Part shown: piece by piece, positions 17,740 to 26,105 of the stretch
Position numbering within the stretch: the first letter of the stretch is position 1
Layout of the letters: the number at the start of each line of letters is the position of its first letter
Source: Pullichristensenella sp002068815
GTDB lineage: Bacteria; Bacillota; Clostridia; Christensenellales; Aristaeellaceae
Assembly: GCA_040772885.1 (NCBI GenBank)
Contig: JAXGXF010000006.1
Span: 1-64,000, forward strand
Direction of reading: 5' to 3'
Length of the DNA stretch: 64,000 nucleotides
Notes under the pieces: generated by a model
What the model was told of the DNA's origin: nothing
The model's database searches: none
The model's input: the letters and a program-made list of their open reading frames with translations, nothing else
Made by a program: the position numbers and the translations under genes

Positions 17740-18813
17740 ATGTATTCCGCAGACAAGATACCGAAAAAGAGACTCCTGAGCATGCAGCTCGACCTTTCGA
17801 AGTTCGAGCCCGCGACCGGCGAGGAAAAGCTGCAGCACGAGCAGATGCGAGCGTCGACGACGTTCTTCCGCGACGGCATGCGAAAGCTGTTCAAAAACCC
17901 GCTGGCGGTGTTGAGCCTGTGCATATTGCTCGCGCTGATCGCGGTCATCGTGCTCGCGCCCCTCGTCGTGCCCTACGGCTATTCCGAGATGATCACCGTC
18001 AATGGAAAGCGCGACAAGGGCGCCCGCAACATGGGCCCGTTCCAATATTCGAAGCTCGAGCAGGACGCGATCAACGAGGGGCAGAAGATCTTCCCGCACA
18101 TCTTCGGAACCGACGAACTGAGCCGGGACTACTTCGTGCGCGTCGTCTACGGCGCCCGCGTGTCCCTGATGATCGGCCTGTTCGCGAGCCTCATCGTGCT
18201 TTTGATCGGCCTCGTCTACGGCTCGATCTCCGGCTACGTCGGCGGCAGGGTCGACATGGTGATGATGCGCTTCGTCGACATCATCTACTCGCTGCCGGAC
18301 ACGCTGATGGTCATTTTGCTCTCGGTCGTGCTCGATCAGGTGCTCGGCCTCGCGCTCAAGGGCACCGCGCTTGCGAGGGTCGGCAGCAACATGCTCTCGC
18401 TGTTCATCGTGTTCGCGCTGCTCTATTGGGTGGGCATGGCGCGGCTCGTGCGCGGCCAGATCCTCTCGATCAAGAACAACGAATACGTGCTCGCGGCGCG
18501 CGCGCTCGGCGCGAAGCCCGGCCGCATCATCAAAAAGCACATTCTGCCCAACTGCATGGGCGTCATCTTCATCTCGACGGCGCTGCAGATACCGTCCGCG
18601 ATATTCACCGAGAGCTTCCTGAGCTTCATAGGCTTAGGCGTGCAGACGCCGATGCCCAGCCTCGGCTCGCTCGCCAACGCCGCGCGCGGCGCGCTGCAGA
18701 CCTACCCCTCGAAGCTCGTGTTTCCGGCGGTGGGCATCTGCCTGATCGTACTGTCGCTGAACCTGCTCGGCGACGGACTGCGCGACGCGTTCGACCCGAA
18801 GCTGAGGAGGTAG
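17740..18813 (+). CDS. oppC: Oligopeptide ABC transporter permease OppC
   Basis: This 357-residue permease has a long cytoplasmic N-terminus, a first membrane helix (FKNPLAVLSLCILLALIAVIV in part), an enlarged extracellular segment with the HIFGTDELSRDYFVRVVYGA motif region and an EAA loop around EYVLAARALGAKPGRII. It partners OppB. The extracellular insert (about residues 85-125) is a frequent feature of Bacillota OppC. The ATG at 17740 follows AAAGGAGGG. Confidence 0.95.
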   Translation: MYSADKIPKKRLLSMQLDLSKFEPATGEEKLQHEQMRASTTFFRDGMRKLFKNPLAVLSLCILLALIAVIVLAPLVVPYGYSEMITVNGKRDKGARNMGPFQYSKLEQDAINEGQKIFPHIFGTDELSRDYFVRVVYGARVSLMIGLFASLIVLLIGLVYGSISGYVGGRVDMVMMRFVDIIYSLPDTLMVILLSVVLDQVLGLALKGTALARVGSNMLSLFIVFALLYWVGMARLVRGQILSIKNNEYVLAARALGAKPGRIIKKHILPNCMGVIFISTALQIPSAIFTESFLSFIGLGVQTPMPSLGSLANAARGALQTYPSKLVFPAVGICLIVLSLNLLGDGLRDAFDPKLRR

Positions 18814-18817
18814 TTCC

Positions 18818-19825
18818 ATGTCCACACCGCTTCTGCAGGTCAGGAACCTGCATACGTCCTTTTCGATCGACTCCGGCGAGGTGCGCGCCGTCAACGGCGT
18901 GTCGTTCAACCTCGAGCGCGGCAAGGTGCTCGGGATCGTCGGCGAGTCCGGCTCCGGCAAGTCCGTGACCGCGTACTCGATCCTTCGCATACTCGTCGAT
19001 CCCGGCAAAATCACCGAGGGCGAGGTGCTCTTCGAGGGCGAGGACATCGTAAAATACCCGCCGAAGAAGATGCGCCAGTTCCGCGGCAACAAGGTCTCGA
19101 TCATCTTTCAGGACCCGATGACGTCTTTGAACCCGACGTACACGATCGGGAACCAGTTGACCGAGGCGATCCTTCTGCACACCGACCGCAACCGCAGGGA
19201 GGCGCGCGCGCGTGCGAAGGAGATGCTGACCCTGGTCGGCGTCAACGAGCCGGCAAAGCGGCTCAAGCAGTATCCGCACGAGCTGTCCGGCGGCATGCGC
19301 CAAAGGGTCATGATCGCGATGGCGCTCGCTTGCGAGCCCGACATCCTGATCGCGGACGAGCCGACGACGGCGCTCGACGTCACGATTCAGGCGCAGATAC
19401 TCGAGCTCATGCAGGATTTGCAGAGGAAGCTCGGCATGGCGATCATCATGATCACGCACGACCTGGGCGTGATCGCCGACATGTGCGACGAGATCATCGT
19501 CATGTACGCCGGCTCCGTCTGCGAGCGCGGCACCGCCGACGAGATCTTCTACAACCCCCGGCACGAATACACGAAGGGCCTCATGCGCTCGATCCCGACG
19601 ATCGGCAAGCGCCACGAGAAGCTGATCCCGATCGCCGGCTCGCCGGTCGACCTATTGAACCTCCCGAAGGGCTGCCCGTTCGCCGCGCGCTGCGACAGGG
19701 CGATGAAGGTGTGCCTGACCGAGCGCCCGGAGGAGATTCCGATCAACGACTTCCACCGCGCGGCCTGCTGGATGAACGTCTGGCAGGTGTACGAAGAGGC
19801 TTCGAAGGGCGGTGACGTCGAGTGA
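18818..19825 (+). CDS. oppD: Oligopeptide ABC transporter ATPase OppD
   Basis: This 335-residue ATPase has Walker A (GESGSGKS), the LSGGMRQR signature and Walker B (ILIADEPTTALD). Its oligopeptide-family C-terminal region has GCPFAARCDRAMKVC, the cysteine motif that can hold an Fe-S cluster in related transporters. It energises peptide import with OppF. The start is 4 nt after oppC, with GAGGAGG inside the oppC end. Confidence 0.96.
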   Translation: MSTPLLQVRNLHTSFSIDSGEVRAVNGVSFNLERGKVLGIVGESGSGKSVTAYSILRILVDPGKITEGEVLFEGEDIVKYPPKKMRQFRGNKVSIIFQDPMTSLNPTYTIGNQLTEAILLHTDRNRREARARAKEMLTLVGVNEPAKRLKQYPHELSGGMRQRVMIAMALACEPDILIADEPTTALDVTIQAQILELMQDLQRKLGMAIIMITHDLGVIADMCDEIIVMYAGSVCERGTADEIFYNPRHEYTKGLMRSIPTIGKRHEKLIPIAGSPVDLLNLPKGCPFAARCDRAMKVCLTERPEEIPINDFHRAACWMNVWQVYEEASKGGDVE

Positions 19826-20787
19826 GCAAGCATCTGATCGAGGTCCGGGACCTGAAGCAGCACTTCCCGATCAAGACGGGCTGGCTTTCAAAGACGATGC
19901 TCAAGGCCGTCGACGGCGTGAGCTTCCAGATCGACGAGGGCGAGACGCTCGGCCTCGTCGGCGAGTCCGGCTGCGGAAAGACGACCGTCGGCCGCTCGCT
20001 GATCCACCTGTACACGCCGACCGCCGGCGAGGTGCTCTTCGACGGGCACCCGGTCAACCGTCAGAACGTCCACCTGTACCGGCGCAACATGCAGATGGTG
20101 TTCCAGGACCCGTATTCGTCCCTGAACCCGCGCATGACCGTCTCCGACATCATCGGCGAGGCGCTCGACATCCACAGGCTGTTCCGCACGAAGGCCGAGC
20201 GCCGCGAGCGCGTCGAGGAATTGATGCTGCTCGTCGGCCTCAACGCCGACCACGCGCGCCGCTACGCGCACGAGTTCTCCGGCGGCCAGCGCCAGCGCAT
20301 CGGCATCGCGCGCGCGCTCGCGGTCAACCCGAAGTTCATCGTCTGCGACGAGCCGGTCTCGGCGCTGGACGTGTCGATCCAGGCGCAGATCATCAACACG
20401 TTCGAGGAATTGCAGCAGAAGCTCGGCATCGCGTACCTGTTCATCGCGCACGACCTGCTCGTCGTAAACCACATGAGCCGCAGGATCGCGGTCATGTACC
20501 TGGGCCGCATCGTCGAGACCGCCGAGTCGGACGAATTGAACGACCACCCGCTGCACCCGTACACGCAGTCGCTCTTGTCCGCGATCCCGGTCCCGGACCC
20601 GAAGCTCGCGCGCACCCGGCATAGGATTCCGCTCGAGGGCGACGTGCCCAGCCCGCTCAACATGCCCAGCGGCTGCTCGTTCCGGCTCCGCTGCCGCTAC
20701 GCGACCGAGAAATGCGCGCTCGAGCGCCCGGAGCTCAGGGACTACGGAAACGGCCACATGGCCGCCTGCTGGAACATCCGGGAATAA
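19822..20787 (+). CDS. oppF: Oligopeptide ABC transporter ATPase OppF
   Basis: This 321-residue ATPase has Walker A (GESGCGKT), the FSGGQRQR signature, Walker B (FIVCDEPVSALD) and a C-terminal cysteine motif (GCSFRLRCRYATEKC). It is the second nucleotide-binding subunit of the peptide importer. The GTG start overlaps the oppD stop as GTGA, so it is translationally coupled. Confidence 0.96.
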   Translation: MSKHLIEVRDLKQHFPIKTGWLSKTMLKAVDGVSFQIDEGETLGLVGESGCGKTTVGRSLIHLYTPTAGEVLFDGHPVNRQNVHLYRRNMQMVFQDPYSSLNPRMTVSDIIGEALDIHRLFRTKAERRERVEELMLLVGLNADHARRYAHEFSGGQRQRIGIARALAVNPKFIVCDEPVSALDVSIQAQIINTFEELQQKLGIAYLFIAHDLLVVNHMSRRIAVMYLGRIVETAESDELNDHPLHPYTQSLLSAIPVPDPKLARTRHRIPLEGDVPSPLNMPSGCSFRLRCRYATEKCALERPELRDYGNGHMAACWNIRE

Positions 20788-20853
20788 CGAAGGTATCTGG
20801 GCCGGATTGACATCAATCGGCTGGATATAAATATCTTGAGGAGGGGTAATTTC

Positions 20854-22542
20854 ATGAAGAAACTGCTTGCCCTGCTGCTCGCCGTTCTGATGCTCGCAGC
20901 CGGCGCGAACGCGCTGGCCGACGCCGGATCGGAACCCGACTGGACGGAGTACAACGCCCTGATCGCCCAGATCAAGGCCGAGACGGACTTCGCGCACCGC
21001 GAGGAACTGATGCATCAGGCCGAGGACATCCTGATGGGCACCGGCGCGCTCGTGCCGATCTACTACTACAACGACCTGTTCATGAAGAAGGAAGGCATCG
21101 AGGGCTTCTATTCGAACCTCTATGGCACGAAGTTCTTCATGCACACGACCTATGGCGACAAGACGACGCTGCGCATACAGCTTGCCAGCGAGCCGGATCA
21201 CCTCGACCCGGCGCTGAACTCCTCCGTGGACGGCGCTTGCCTCGCGGCGAACAGCTTCGGCGGCCTCTACACCTATGACGCCAACGGCCAGCTCGCGCCG
21301 AACTTCGCGCAGAGCTATGAGACCTCCGAGGACGGCCTGACCTGGACGTTCACGCTGAAAGAGGGCCTCAAGTGGTCCAACGGCGATCCGCTGACCGCGA
21401 AGGACTTCGTCTACTCCTGGAACCGCGCGGTCAACCCGGACACGGCCGCCGACTACGCCTACATGCTCGGCGGCATCGCCACGAACGACGACGGCACGCT
21501 GAAGGTCTCCGCCTCCGAGGACGGCCTGAAGCTGACGGTCGAGCTGAACGCGCCCTGCGCGTACTTCCTCGATCTCGCCGCGTTCCCGACGTTCTTCCCG
21601 GTGCACGAGGCCTCCGTCGAAAACGCCCCGGGCTTCAAGGATGCCGACGGCAAGGTGCTCAACGCCGGCGCCTGGGCCGGTGAGGCCGGCTTCGTCTCCT
21701 GCGGCGCGTACATGCTCCAGGAGTGGAAGCACAACGAGAGCATGGTCTACGTCAAGAACCCGAATTACTTTGACGCCGAGAACGTGAAGCTGGAGCGCCT
21801 GGAGTTCATGCTCTCCGCCGACGACGCCGTCATCTACGCCGCCTACAACGCCGGCAACCTCGACTTCATCGACACCGTGCCGACCGACGCCATCCAGACG
21901 CTGCTCGCGGAGCAGAACCCCGAGTTCAACGTCGTCGACCAGCTGGGCACCTACTATATGATCTTCAACGTCAAGAGCCCGATGTTCGACGGCCTGACCG
22001 CCGAGCAGGCCGCGAACGTCCGCAAGGGCATCAGCCTCCTGATCGACCGCCAGTATATCATCGACACGGTCGCGCAGACCGGCCAGAAGTTGGCCACGTC
22101 GTTCATCCCGGCGGGCATGCTCGACGGCAACGGCGGCGTGTTCAAGGCCAACGACGAGAAGTACACCTACCCCGTGCCGGAGGCCGAGGGCTACTACGGC
22201 CTGGAGCCGGACGTCGAGGGCGCGATCGCGCTGCTCGAGACCGCGGGCTATAAGTTCGAGAACGGCATGCTCTCCGCGGAGACCCCGCTGTCGTTCGAAT
22301 ACCTGACCAACCCGAGCACCGGCCACGAGGGCATCGCGCAGTGCATGCAGCAGGACCTCGCCGCCGTCGGCATCGAGATGACGATCAAGACCTCCGAGTG
22401 GGACGTGTTCCTCAACGAGCGCAAGGACGGCCACTACGACGTCGCGCGCAACGGCTGGATCGCGGACTTCAACGACCCGATCAACATGCTCGAGATGTGG
22501 ACGACCGAGTCCGGCAACAACGACGCGCAGTTCGGCCGCTAA
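20854..22542 (+). CDS. oppA: Oligopeptide-binding protein, apparently circularly permuted
   Basis: This is a 562-residue SBP_bac_5 (cluster C) binding protein. After the signal peptide (about 1-22) residues 27-100 match the segment that normally ends these proteins (AEDILMGTGALVPIYYYND ... FYSNLYGTKFF). The usual mature N-terminus (TTLRIQLASEPDHLDPALN) only begins near residue 105. The protein then runs through the normal order and stops at NNDAQFGR, exactly where the moved tail would continue. All parts are present once, in permuted order. The signal peptide has no lipobox cysteine. The ATG at 20854 follows GAGGAGGGG. As the last gene of the opp operon it should deliver peptides to OppBC. 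Confidence 0.9.
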   Translation: MKKLLALLLAVLMLAAGANALADAGSEPDWTEYNALIAQIKAETDFAHREELMHQAEDILMGTGALVPIYYYNDLFMKKEGIEGFYSNLYGTKFFMHTTYGDKTTLRIQLASEPDHLDPALNSSVDGACLAANSFGGLYTYDANGQLAPNFAQSYETSEDGLTWTFTLKEGLKWSNGDPLTAKDFVYSWNRAVNPDTAADYAYMLGGIATNDDGTLKVSASEDGLKLTVELNAPCAYFLDLAAFPTFFPVHEASVENAPGFKDADGKVLNAGAWAGEAGFVSCGAYMLQEWKHNESMVYVKNPNYFDAENVKLERLEFMLSADDAVIYAAYNAGNLDFIDTVPTDAIQTLLAEQNPEFNVVDQLGTYYMIFNVKSPMFDGLTAEQAANVRKGISLLIDRQYIIDTVAQTGQKLATSFIPAGMLDGNGGVFKANDEKYTYPVPEAEGYYGLEPDVEGAIALLETAGYKFENGMLSAETPLSFEYLTNPSTGHEGIAQCMQQDLAAVGIEMTIKTSEWDVFLNERKDGHYDVARNGWIADFNDPINMLEMWTTESGNNDAQFGR

Positions 22543-22561
22543 GCCGATCGAGCGCACCCGG

Positions 22562-22585
22562 CCCCGGGGCGAAAGCCCCGGGGTT
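22562..22585 (+). terminator. Hairpin terminator of the opp operon
   Basis: CCCCGGGGC, loop GAAA and GCCCCGGGG form a 9-bp GC hairpin followed by TT and, seven bases later, TTTT. Confidence 0.65.
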
Positions 22586-22627
22586 CGTCATTTTGGCGGT
22601 CAGAACGCGGTTTTTGAGCGGCACGGC

Positions 22628-22656
22628 TTGCCAACGGCTGGGGAATCGGCTACAAT
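22628..22656 (+). promoter_or_regulatory. Promoter of the ABC exporter pair
   Basis: TTGCCA (22628-22633), a 17-nt spacer and TACAAT (22651-22656) lie 25 nt before the ATPase start. Confidence 0.7.
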
Positions 22657-22681
22657 ATGCGGCGAGGGGGAGGGAAGCGCA

Positions 22682-23392
22682 ATGCTCGACATACGGAATT
22701 TTTCAAAGACCTATCGGGGCGGAAAGCGCGCGGTCAGAGACCTGACGCTCGCGGTGGAGCCGGGCTCCATCGTCGGCTTCATCGGCCACAACGGCGCGGG
22801 AAAGACGACGACCATCCGCGCGATCGCGGGCGTGCTCGATTTTGAGGAGGGGGACATCTTCGTCGGCGGGCACTCGATCAAGCGCGAGCCGATCGCCTGC
22901 AAGAAGATGCTCGCCTACGTCCCGGACAACCCGGACCTGTACGAGTACCTGACGGGCATACAGCACCTGAACTTCATCGCCGACGTGTTCGAGATTCCAT
23001 CCGGCGACCGCGAGGAGCGCACGCGCGAGTACGCGGGGCTCTTCTCGCTGACGGGAAACCTCGGCGACTCGATCGGCTCGTACTCGCACGGCATGAAGCA
23101 GAAATTGACCCTGATCGGCGCCCTGATGCGCGACCCGAAGCTGCTCGTGCTCGACGAGCCGTTCGTCGGGCTCGACCCGGTCGCCGCGCACGTGTTCAAG
23201 GAGCAGTTGCACGCGCTGTGCAAGCGCGGCGGCGCGGTGTTCTTCTCGACGCACGTCCTGGACGTCGCCGAAAAGCTGTGCGACAAGGTGGCCATCATCA
23301 AGGACGGCGCGCTCGTCGCGTTCGGCGACACCGACAAGGTGCGCGGCGACGGCTCTCTGGAGCAGCTGTTTTTGGAGTTGATCGAGCAATGA
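22682..23392 (+). CDS. ABC transporter ATP-binding protein
   Basis: This 236-residue ATPase has Walker A (GHNGAGKTT), the signature YSHGMKQK and Walker B (LLVLDEPFVGLDP), with an H-loop in FFSTHVLD. The short, single-domain form and the partner gene point to an ABC-2-type exporter. The ATG at 22682 follows GGGAGG. The stop overlaps the permease start (ATGA). The substrate is unknown. Confidence 0.93.
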   Translation: MLDIRNFSKTYRGGKRAVRDLTLAVEPGSIVGFIGHNGAGKTTTIRAIAGVLDFEEGDIFVGGHSIKREPIACKKMLAYVPDNPDLYEYLTGIQHLNFIADVFEIPSGDREERTREYAGLFSLTGNLGDSIGSYSHGMKQKLTLIGALMRDPKLLVLDEPFVGLDPVAAHVFKEQLHALCKRGGAVFFSTHVLDVAEKLCDKVAIIKDGALVAFGDTDKVRGDGSLEQLFLELIEQ

Positions 23393-24996
23393 GAAAGCTG
23401 CTGCTTCTGCTCCGGCTCAACCGGCTCGAGCTGTTCGGCGTCAACAAGCTGCTCAACGACCCCAAGCGCCGCCGGCGCGCGCGCATACTCGTGCCGCTGA
23501 TGGCGCTCGGCATGCTCGCGATTTTGGGCGTCGTCGGCGTCTATTGCTTCGGCATCTGCTACGGCCTCAACTGGATGGGCGCGCTCGACGTGTTCCCGGT
23601 GATGATGGCGGCGATCTCCGCGGTGACGGTCCTGATGACGACGATCTTCAAGGCGTCGGACGCGCTGTTTCAGTCGCGCGACTTCGACCTGATACTGTCT
23701 CTGCCGATTCCCGCGCGCACGGTCGCCGCGGCGAGGATGCTGAAGCTCTACTCGATCGAGCTCTCGTTCGCCCTGATCGTGCTCGTGCCCGCGGGCGGCG
23801 TCTATGCCTGGTTTGCGAGGCCCGGCGCGCTGTTCTACATCTCGTATCTTTTGACCGCGCTCGCGGTGCCGATGATTCCGATGGTCTTGGCCTCGCTGAT
23901 CGGCGTGCTGACGGCGTTCGCCGGCGCGTCGATGCGCCGCGTGCGCTACGCGGGGCTGATCCTCTCGTTCCTCGTGATGCTCGGGCTCGTCGGCGGCTCG
24001 TTCTACCTGAGCGCCGGGGGAGGCTCGGACGTCGAGGTGCTCGTGAACATCGCGCGCACGCTGGGCTCGATGCTTTCGAGGGTCTATCCGCTCTCCGATA
24101 TCTACGCGGCCGCGGTCGTCGGCGGGGACATCTCGCAGCTGTTGCTGTTCGTGGGGCTTGCGCTCCTCGCGCTTTTGCTGGCCTCGTGGCTGTTCGGCGC
24201 GGTGTTCGTCCGGCTCAACTCGTTCATCAACGCGAGGCGCGCGCGCGGGAAGTTCGTGCTGCGCGCGCAAAGGAGCCGGAGCGTCGGCCGCGCGCTCGTC
24301 GCGCGCGAGTGGCGGCGCTACCTCGCGAGCAACATCTATGTCCTGAACACCGCGTTCGGCCTCTTGCTCTCGATCGTCGCCGTCGTCGCGCTTGCGGCGT
24401 TCGTGCCGCGCGACATGCTCGATACGGTGCTGCGCGAGGCGGGGCTCGAGGGCCCGATGTTCGCGATGCTGCCGTTCGTGCTCGCGTGGATGGTCGCGCT
24501 CGCGCCGACGACCGGGAGCTCGGTCTCGATGGAGGGCAAGAGCCTCTGGATCATCCGCGGCATGCCGATTCCCGCGCGCCGATGGCTGATGGCGAAGCTG
24601 AAGCTGAACCTCCAGATGGTGCTGCCGATCTCGCTGATCGACTCGCTGGTGCTGATTCTCGCGCTCGGAATCCGCGGATACGCGCTCGTCGCCATGCTTT
24701 TGCTCCCGGCGCTGTTCGGCACGTTCTCGGCGCTGTTCGGGCTCGCGCTCAACTGCAAGGTCCACCGCTTCGACTGGACGAGCGAGACGAAGGTCGTCAA
24801 GCAGAGCTGGGGCGCGTCGCTGCCGGTGTTTCTCGTGATGGGCCTCGCGTTCGGCGGCGGCTACCTGACCGCGCGCGTAAGCGCGATGGACCACATGCTC
24901 GTGCCGCTGCTGTTCGCCGCCGCCCTTGCCGCCGCGAGCGCGGCGCTGTGGATATTGATCCGCGCGAAGGCGGAGAAATGGGCGAGCAGGATGTAG
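23389..24996 (+). CDS. ABC transporter permease (ABC-2-like)
   Basis: This 535-residue, very hydrophobic protein has about twelve predicted membrane segments in two halves, separated by a cytoplasmic basic region around NARRARGKFVLRAQRSRS (about 285-302). The N-terminal cytoplasmic part is basic and Leu-rich. It is translationally coupled to the ATPase, so the two form one exporter. I recognise no specific family beyond large Bacillota ABC-2-type permeases, and the cargo cannot be told. Confidence 0.85.
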   Translation: MRKLLLLLRLNRLELFGVNKLLNDPKRRRRARILVPLMALGMLAILGVVGVYCFGICYGLNWMGALDVFPVMMAAISAVTVLMTTIFKASDALFQSRDFDLILSLPIPARTVAAARMLKLYSIELSFALIVLVPAGGVYAWFARPGALFYISYLLTALAVPMIPMVLASLIGVLTAFAGASMRRVRYAGLILSFLVMLGLVGGSFYLSAGGGSDVEVLVNIARTLGSMLSRVYPLSDIYAAAVVGGDISQLLLFVGLALLALLLASWLFGAVFVRLNSFINARRARGKFVLRAQRSRSVGRALVAREWRRYLASNIYVLNTAFGLLLSIVAVVALAAFVPRDMLDTVLREAGLEGPMFAMLPFVLAWMVALAPTTGSSVSMEGKSLWIIRGMPIPARRWLMAKLKLNLQMVLPISLIDSLVLILALGIRGYALVAMLLLPALFGTFSALFGLALNCKVHRFDWTSETKVVKQSWGASLPVFLVMGLAFGGGYLTARVSAMDHMLVPLLFAAALAAASAALWILIRAKAEKWASRM

Positions 24997-25007
24997 AGGG
25001 GACGACA

Positions 25008-25035
25008 AAAATCCGCACGGGCCGTGCGGATTTTT
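25008..25035. terminator. Bidirectional terminator between exporter and tRNA-Ala
   Basis: AAAATCCGCACGG and CCGTGCGGATTTT pair around one G, with a T6 run on the + strand. In the minus direction it lies directly after the tRNA 3' end. Confidence 0.85.
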
Positions 25036-25112
25036 TGGTGGAGCATATCGGATTCGAACCGATGATCTCTACAATGCCATTGTAGCGCGATAGCCAACTT
25101 CGCTAATGCCCC
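25036..25112 (-). tRNA. tRNA-Ala (anticodon GGC)
   Basis: The minus strand folds as a full cloverleaf. The acceptor GGGGCAT pairs with ATGCTCC, and the discriminator A is followed by an encoded CCA. The anticodon stem CTACA/TGTAG has loop ATGGCAT with anticodon GGC, which reads Ala codons GCC and GCU. The T-arm carries GGTTCGAATCC. It is a single tRNA with its own promoter. Confidence 0.95.
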
Positions 25113-25133
25113 ATGCTCTTGCGAACACTCGGC

Positions 25134-25162
25134 ATTATACCAGAAACGCAATGCTTTGTAAA
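25134..25162 (-). promoter_or_regulatory. tRNA-Ala promoter
   Basis: On the minus strand TTTACA (25157-25162), a 17-nt spacer and TATAAT (25134-25139) lie about 20 nt before the tRNA. Confidence 0.8.
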
Positions 25163-25196
25163 GGTTTTTCAGGAATTTTTAACGTGCAAAAAATGG

Positions 25197-25224
25197 GCGG
25201 GCCCCGCCGAACGGCGGGGCCCGC
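25197..25224 (-). terminator. Terminator of the TrxB-like-msrB-rhodanese operon
   Basis: GCGGGCCCCGCCG, loop AA and CGGCGGGGCCCGC form a perfect 13-bp hairpin. In the minus direction it is followed by CCATTTTTT. Confidence 0.85.
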
Positions 25225-25230
25225 AAGGGG

Positions 25231-25662
25231 CTACGGCTCCTTCACGACCTCGTACGGCCAGCTGCCGATGCCGCCGAAGTCGTACACGCCGGTGTAGCCC
25301 ATCTCGACGAGCTTCTCGGCGGCCTGCCGGCTGCGGTTTCCGGAGCGGCAGTAGACGAGGATTTCGGCGTTCAGGTCCGGGAGCTGCTCGGGCTTTTCGG
25401 TCCCGATCGTCTCGTTGGGGATGAGCAGCGCGCCGGGGATATGGCCCGCGTCGAATTCCTCCTTCGTCCGCACGTCGAGTATCACGACCTCGCGCCCGCT
25501 GTCGATGCGCTCCTTCGCCTCCTTCGCCGTGATGCGGCGGTACTCGGGCGCGAGCGCCGCGCCGTCCTGCGTGGGTTCCGCCGCGCTCGGGCCGCGCGCG
25601 GCGCAGCCGCCGGCAAACAGGCACATCAGAAGCGCGAGCGACCAGGAAATTGCCTTGATCAT
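25231..25662 (-). CDS. Rhodanese-domain lipoprotein
   Basis: This 143-residue protein has a lipoprotein signal peptide with cysteine C20 in LFAGGC, and a single rhodanese domain (about 45-140). The active-site loop is YCRSGNRS. It probably handles sulfane sulfur or disulfides on the outer face of the membrane. The ATG at 25662 follows GAGAGGAG. As the last gene of a minus-strand operon with msrB and a TrxB-like reductase, it fits an extracytoplasmic thiol-repair role, which is inferred. Confidence 0.9.
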   Translation of the reverse strand: MIKAISWSLALLMCLFAGGCAARGPSAAEPTQDGAALAPEYRRITAKEAKERIDSGREVVILDVRTKEEFDAGHIPGALLIPNETIGTEKPEQLPDLNAEILVYCRSGNRSRQAAEKLVEMGYTGVYDFGGIGSWPYEVVKEP

Positions 25663-25678
25663 GGGGGTTCTCCTCTCT

Positions 25679-26101
25679 TCATTCGAACAGGGACCTGAGT
25701 TCGCCGTAGCCCTGTTCCTCCATGCTGTCGTAGGGGACGAAGCGCAGGGACGCGCTGTTGATGCAGTACCGCGTGCCGCTCGGGGACTCCGGGTCGCGCG
25801 CAAACACGTGGCCGAGGTGCGAATCCCCCGCGCGGCTTCGGACCTCGGTGCGCCGCATGCCGAAGCTCCGGTCGGATTTTTCGACGACGGCGGCGTCCTC
25901 GATCGGCGCGGAAAACGCCGGCCAGCCGCAGGAGCTCTCGAACTTCTCCATCGAGGTGAACAGCGGTTCGCCGGTCACGACGTCGACGTAGATGCCCTTC
26001 TCGAACGAATCCCAGTAGTCGTTTGCGAACGGCGGCTCGGTCGCGCTGAGCTGCGTGACGCGGTACTGCAGGTCGGTGAGGTGGCTGAGGTCCTTTTCCA
26101 T
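25679..26101 (-). CDS. msrB: Peptide-methionine (R)-S-oxide reductase
   Basis: This 140-residue MsrB has the catalytic cysteine in RYCINSASLRF, the resolving-type SSCGWPAF cysteine and the conserved TEVRSRAGDSHLGHVF. The two zinc CXXC pairs seen in some MsrB proteins are absent, as in the Bacillus form. It reduces methionine-R-sulfoxide in oxidised proteins, using thioredoxin-like donors. The upstream reductase ends 4 nt before it. Confidence 0.96.
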   Translation of the reverse strand: MEKDLSHLTDLQYRVTQLSATEPPFANDYWDSFEKGIYVDVVTGEPLFTSMEKFESSCGWPAFSAPIEDAAVVEKSDRSFGMRRTEVRSRAGDSHLGHVFARDPESPSGTRYCINSASLRFVPYDSMEEQGYGELRSLFE

Positions 26102-26105
26102 CGGG

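Noticed and set aside
19888..22557. An 889-codon minus-strand open frame over oppF and oppA
   Set aside because: Shadow of coding sequence on the + strand, with no recognisable domain.
22562..22585. Possible riboswitch before the ABC exporter
   Set aside because: It is a simple GC hairpin with GAAA loop after the opp stop codon, and the exporter promoter lies downstream of it.
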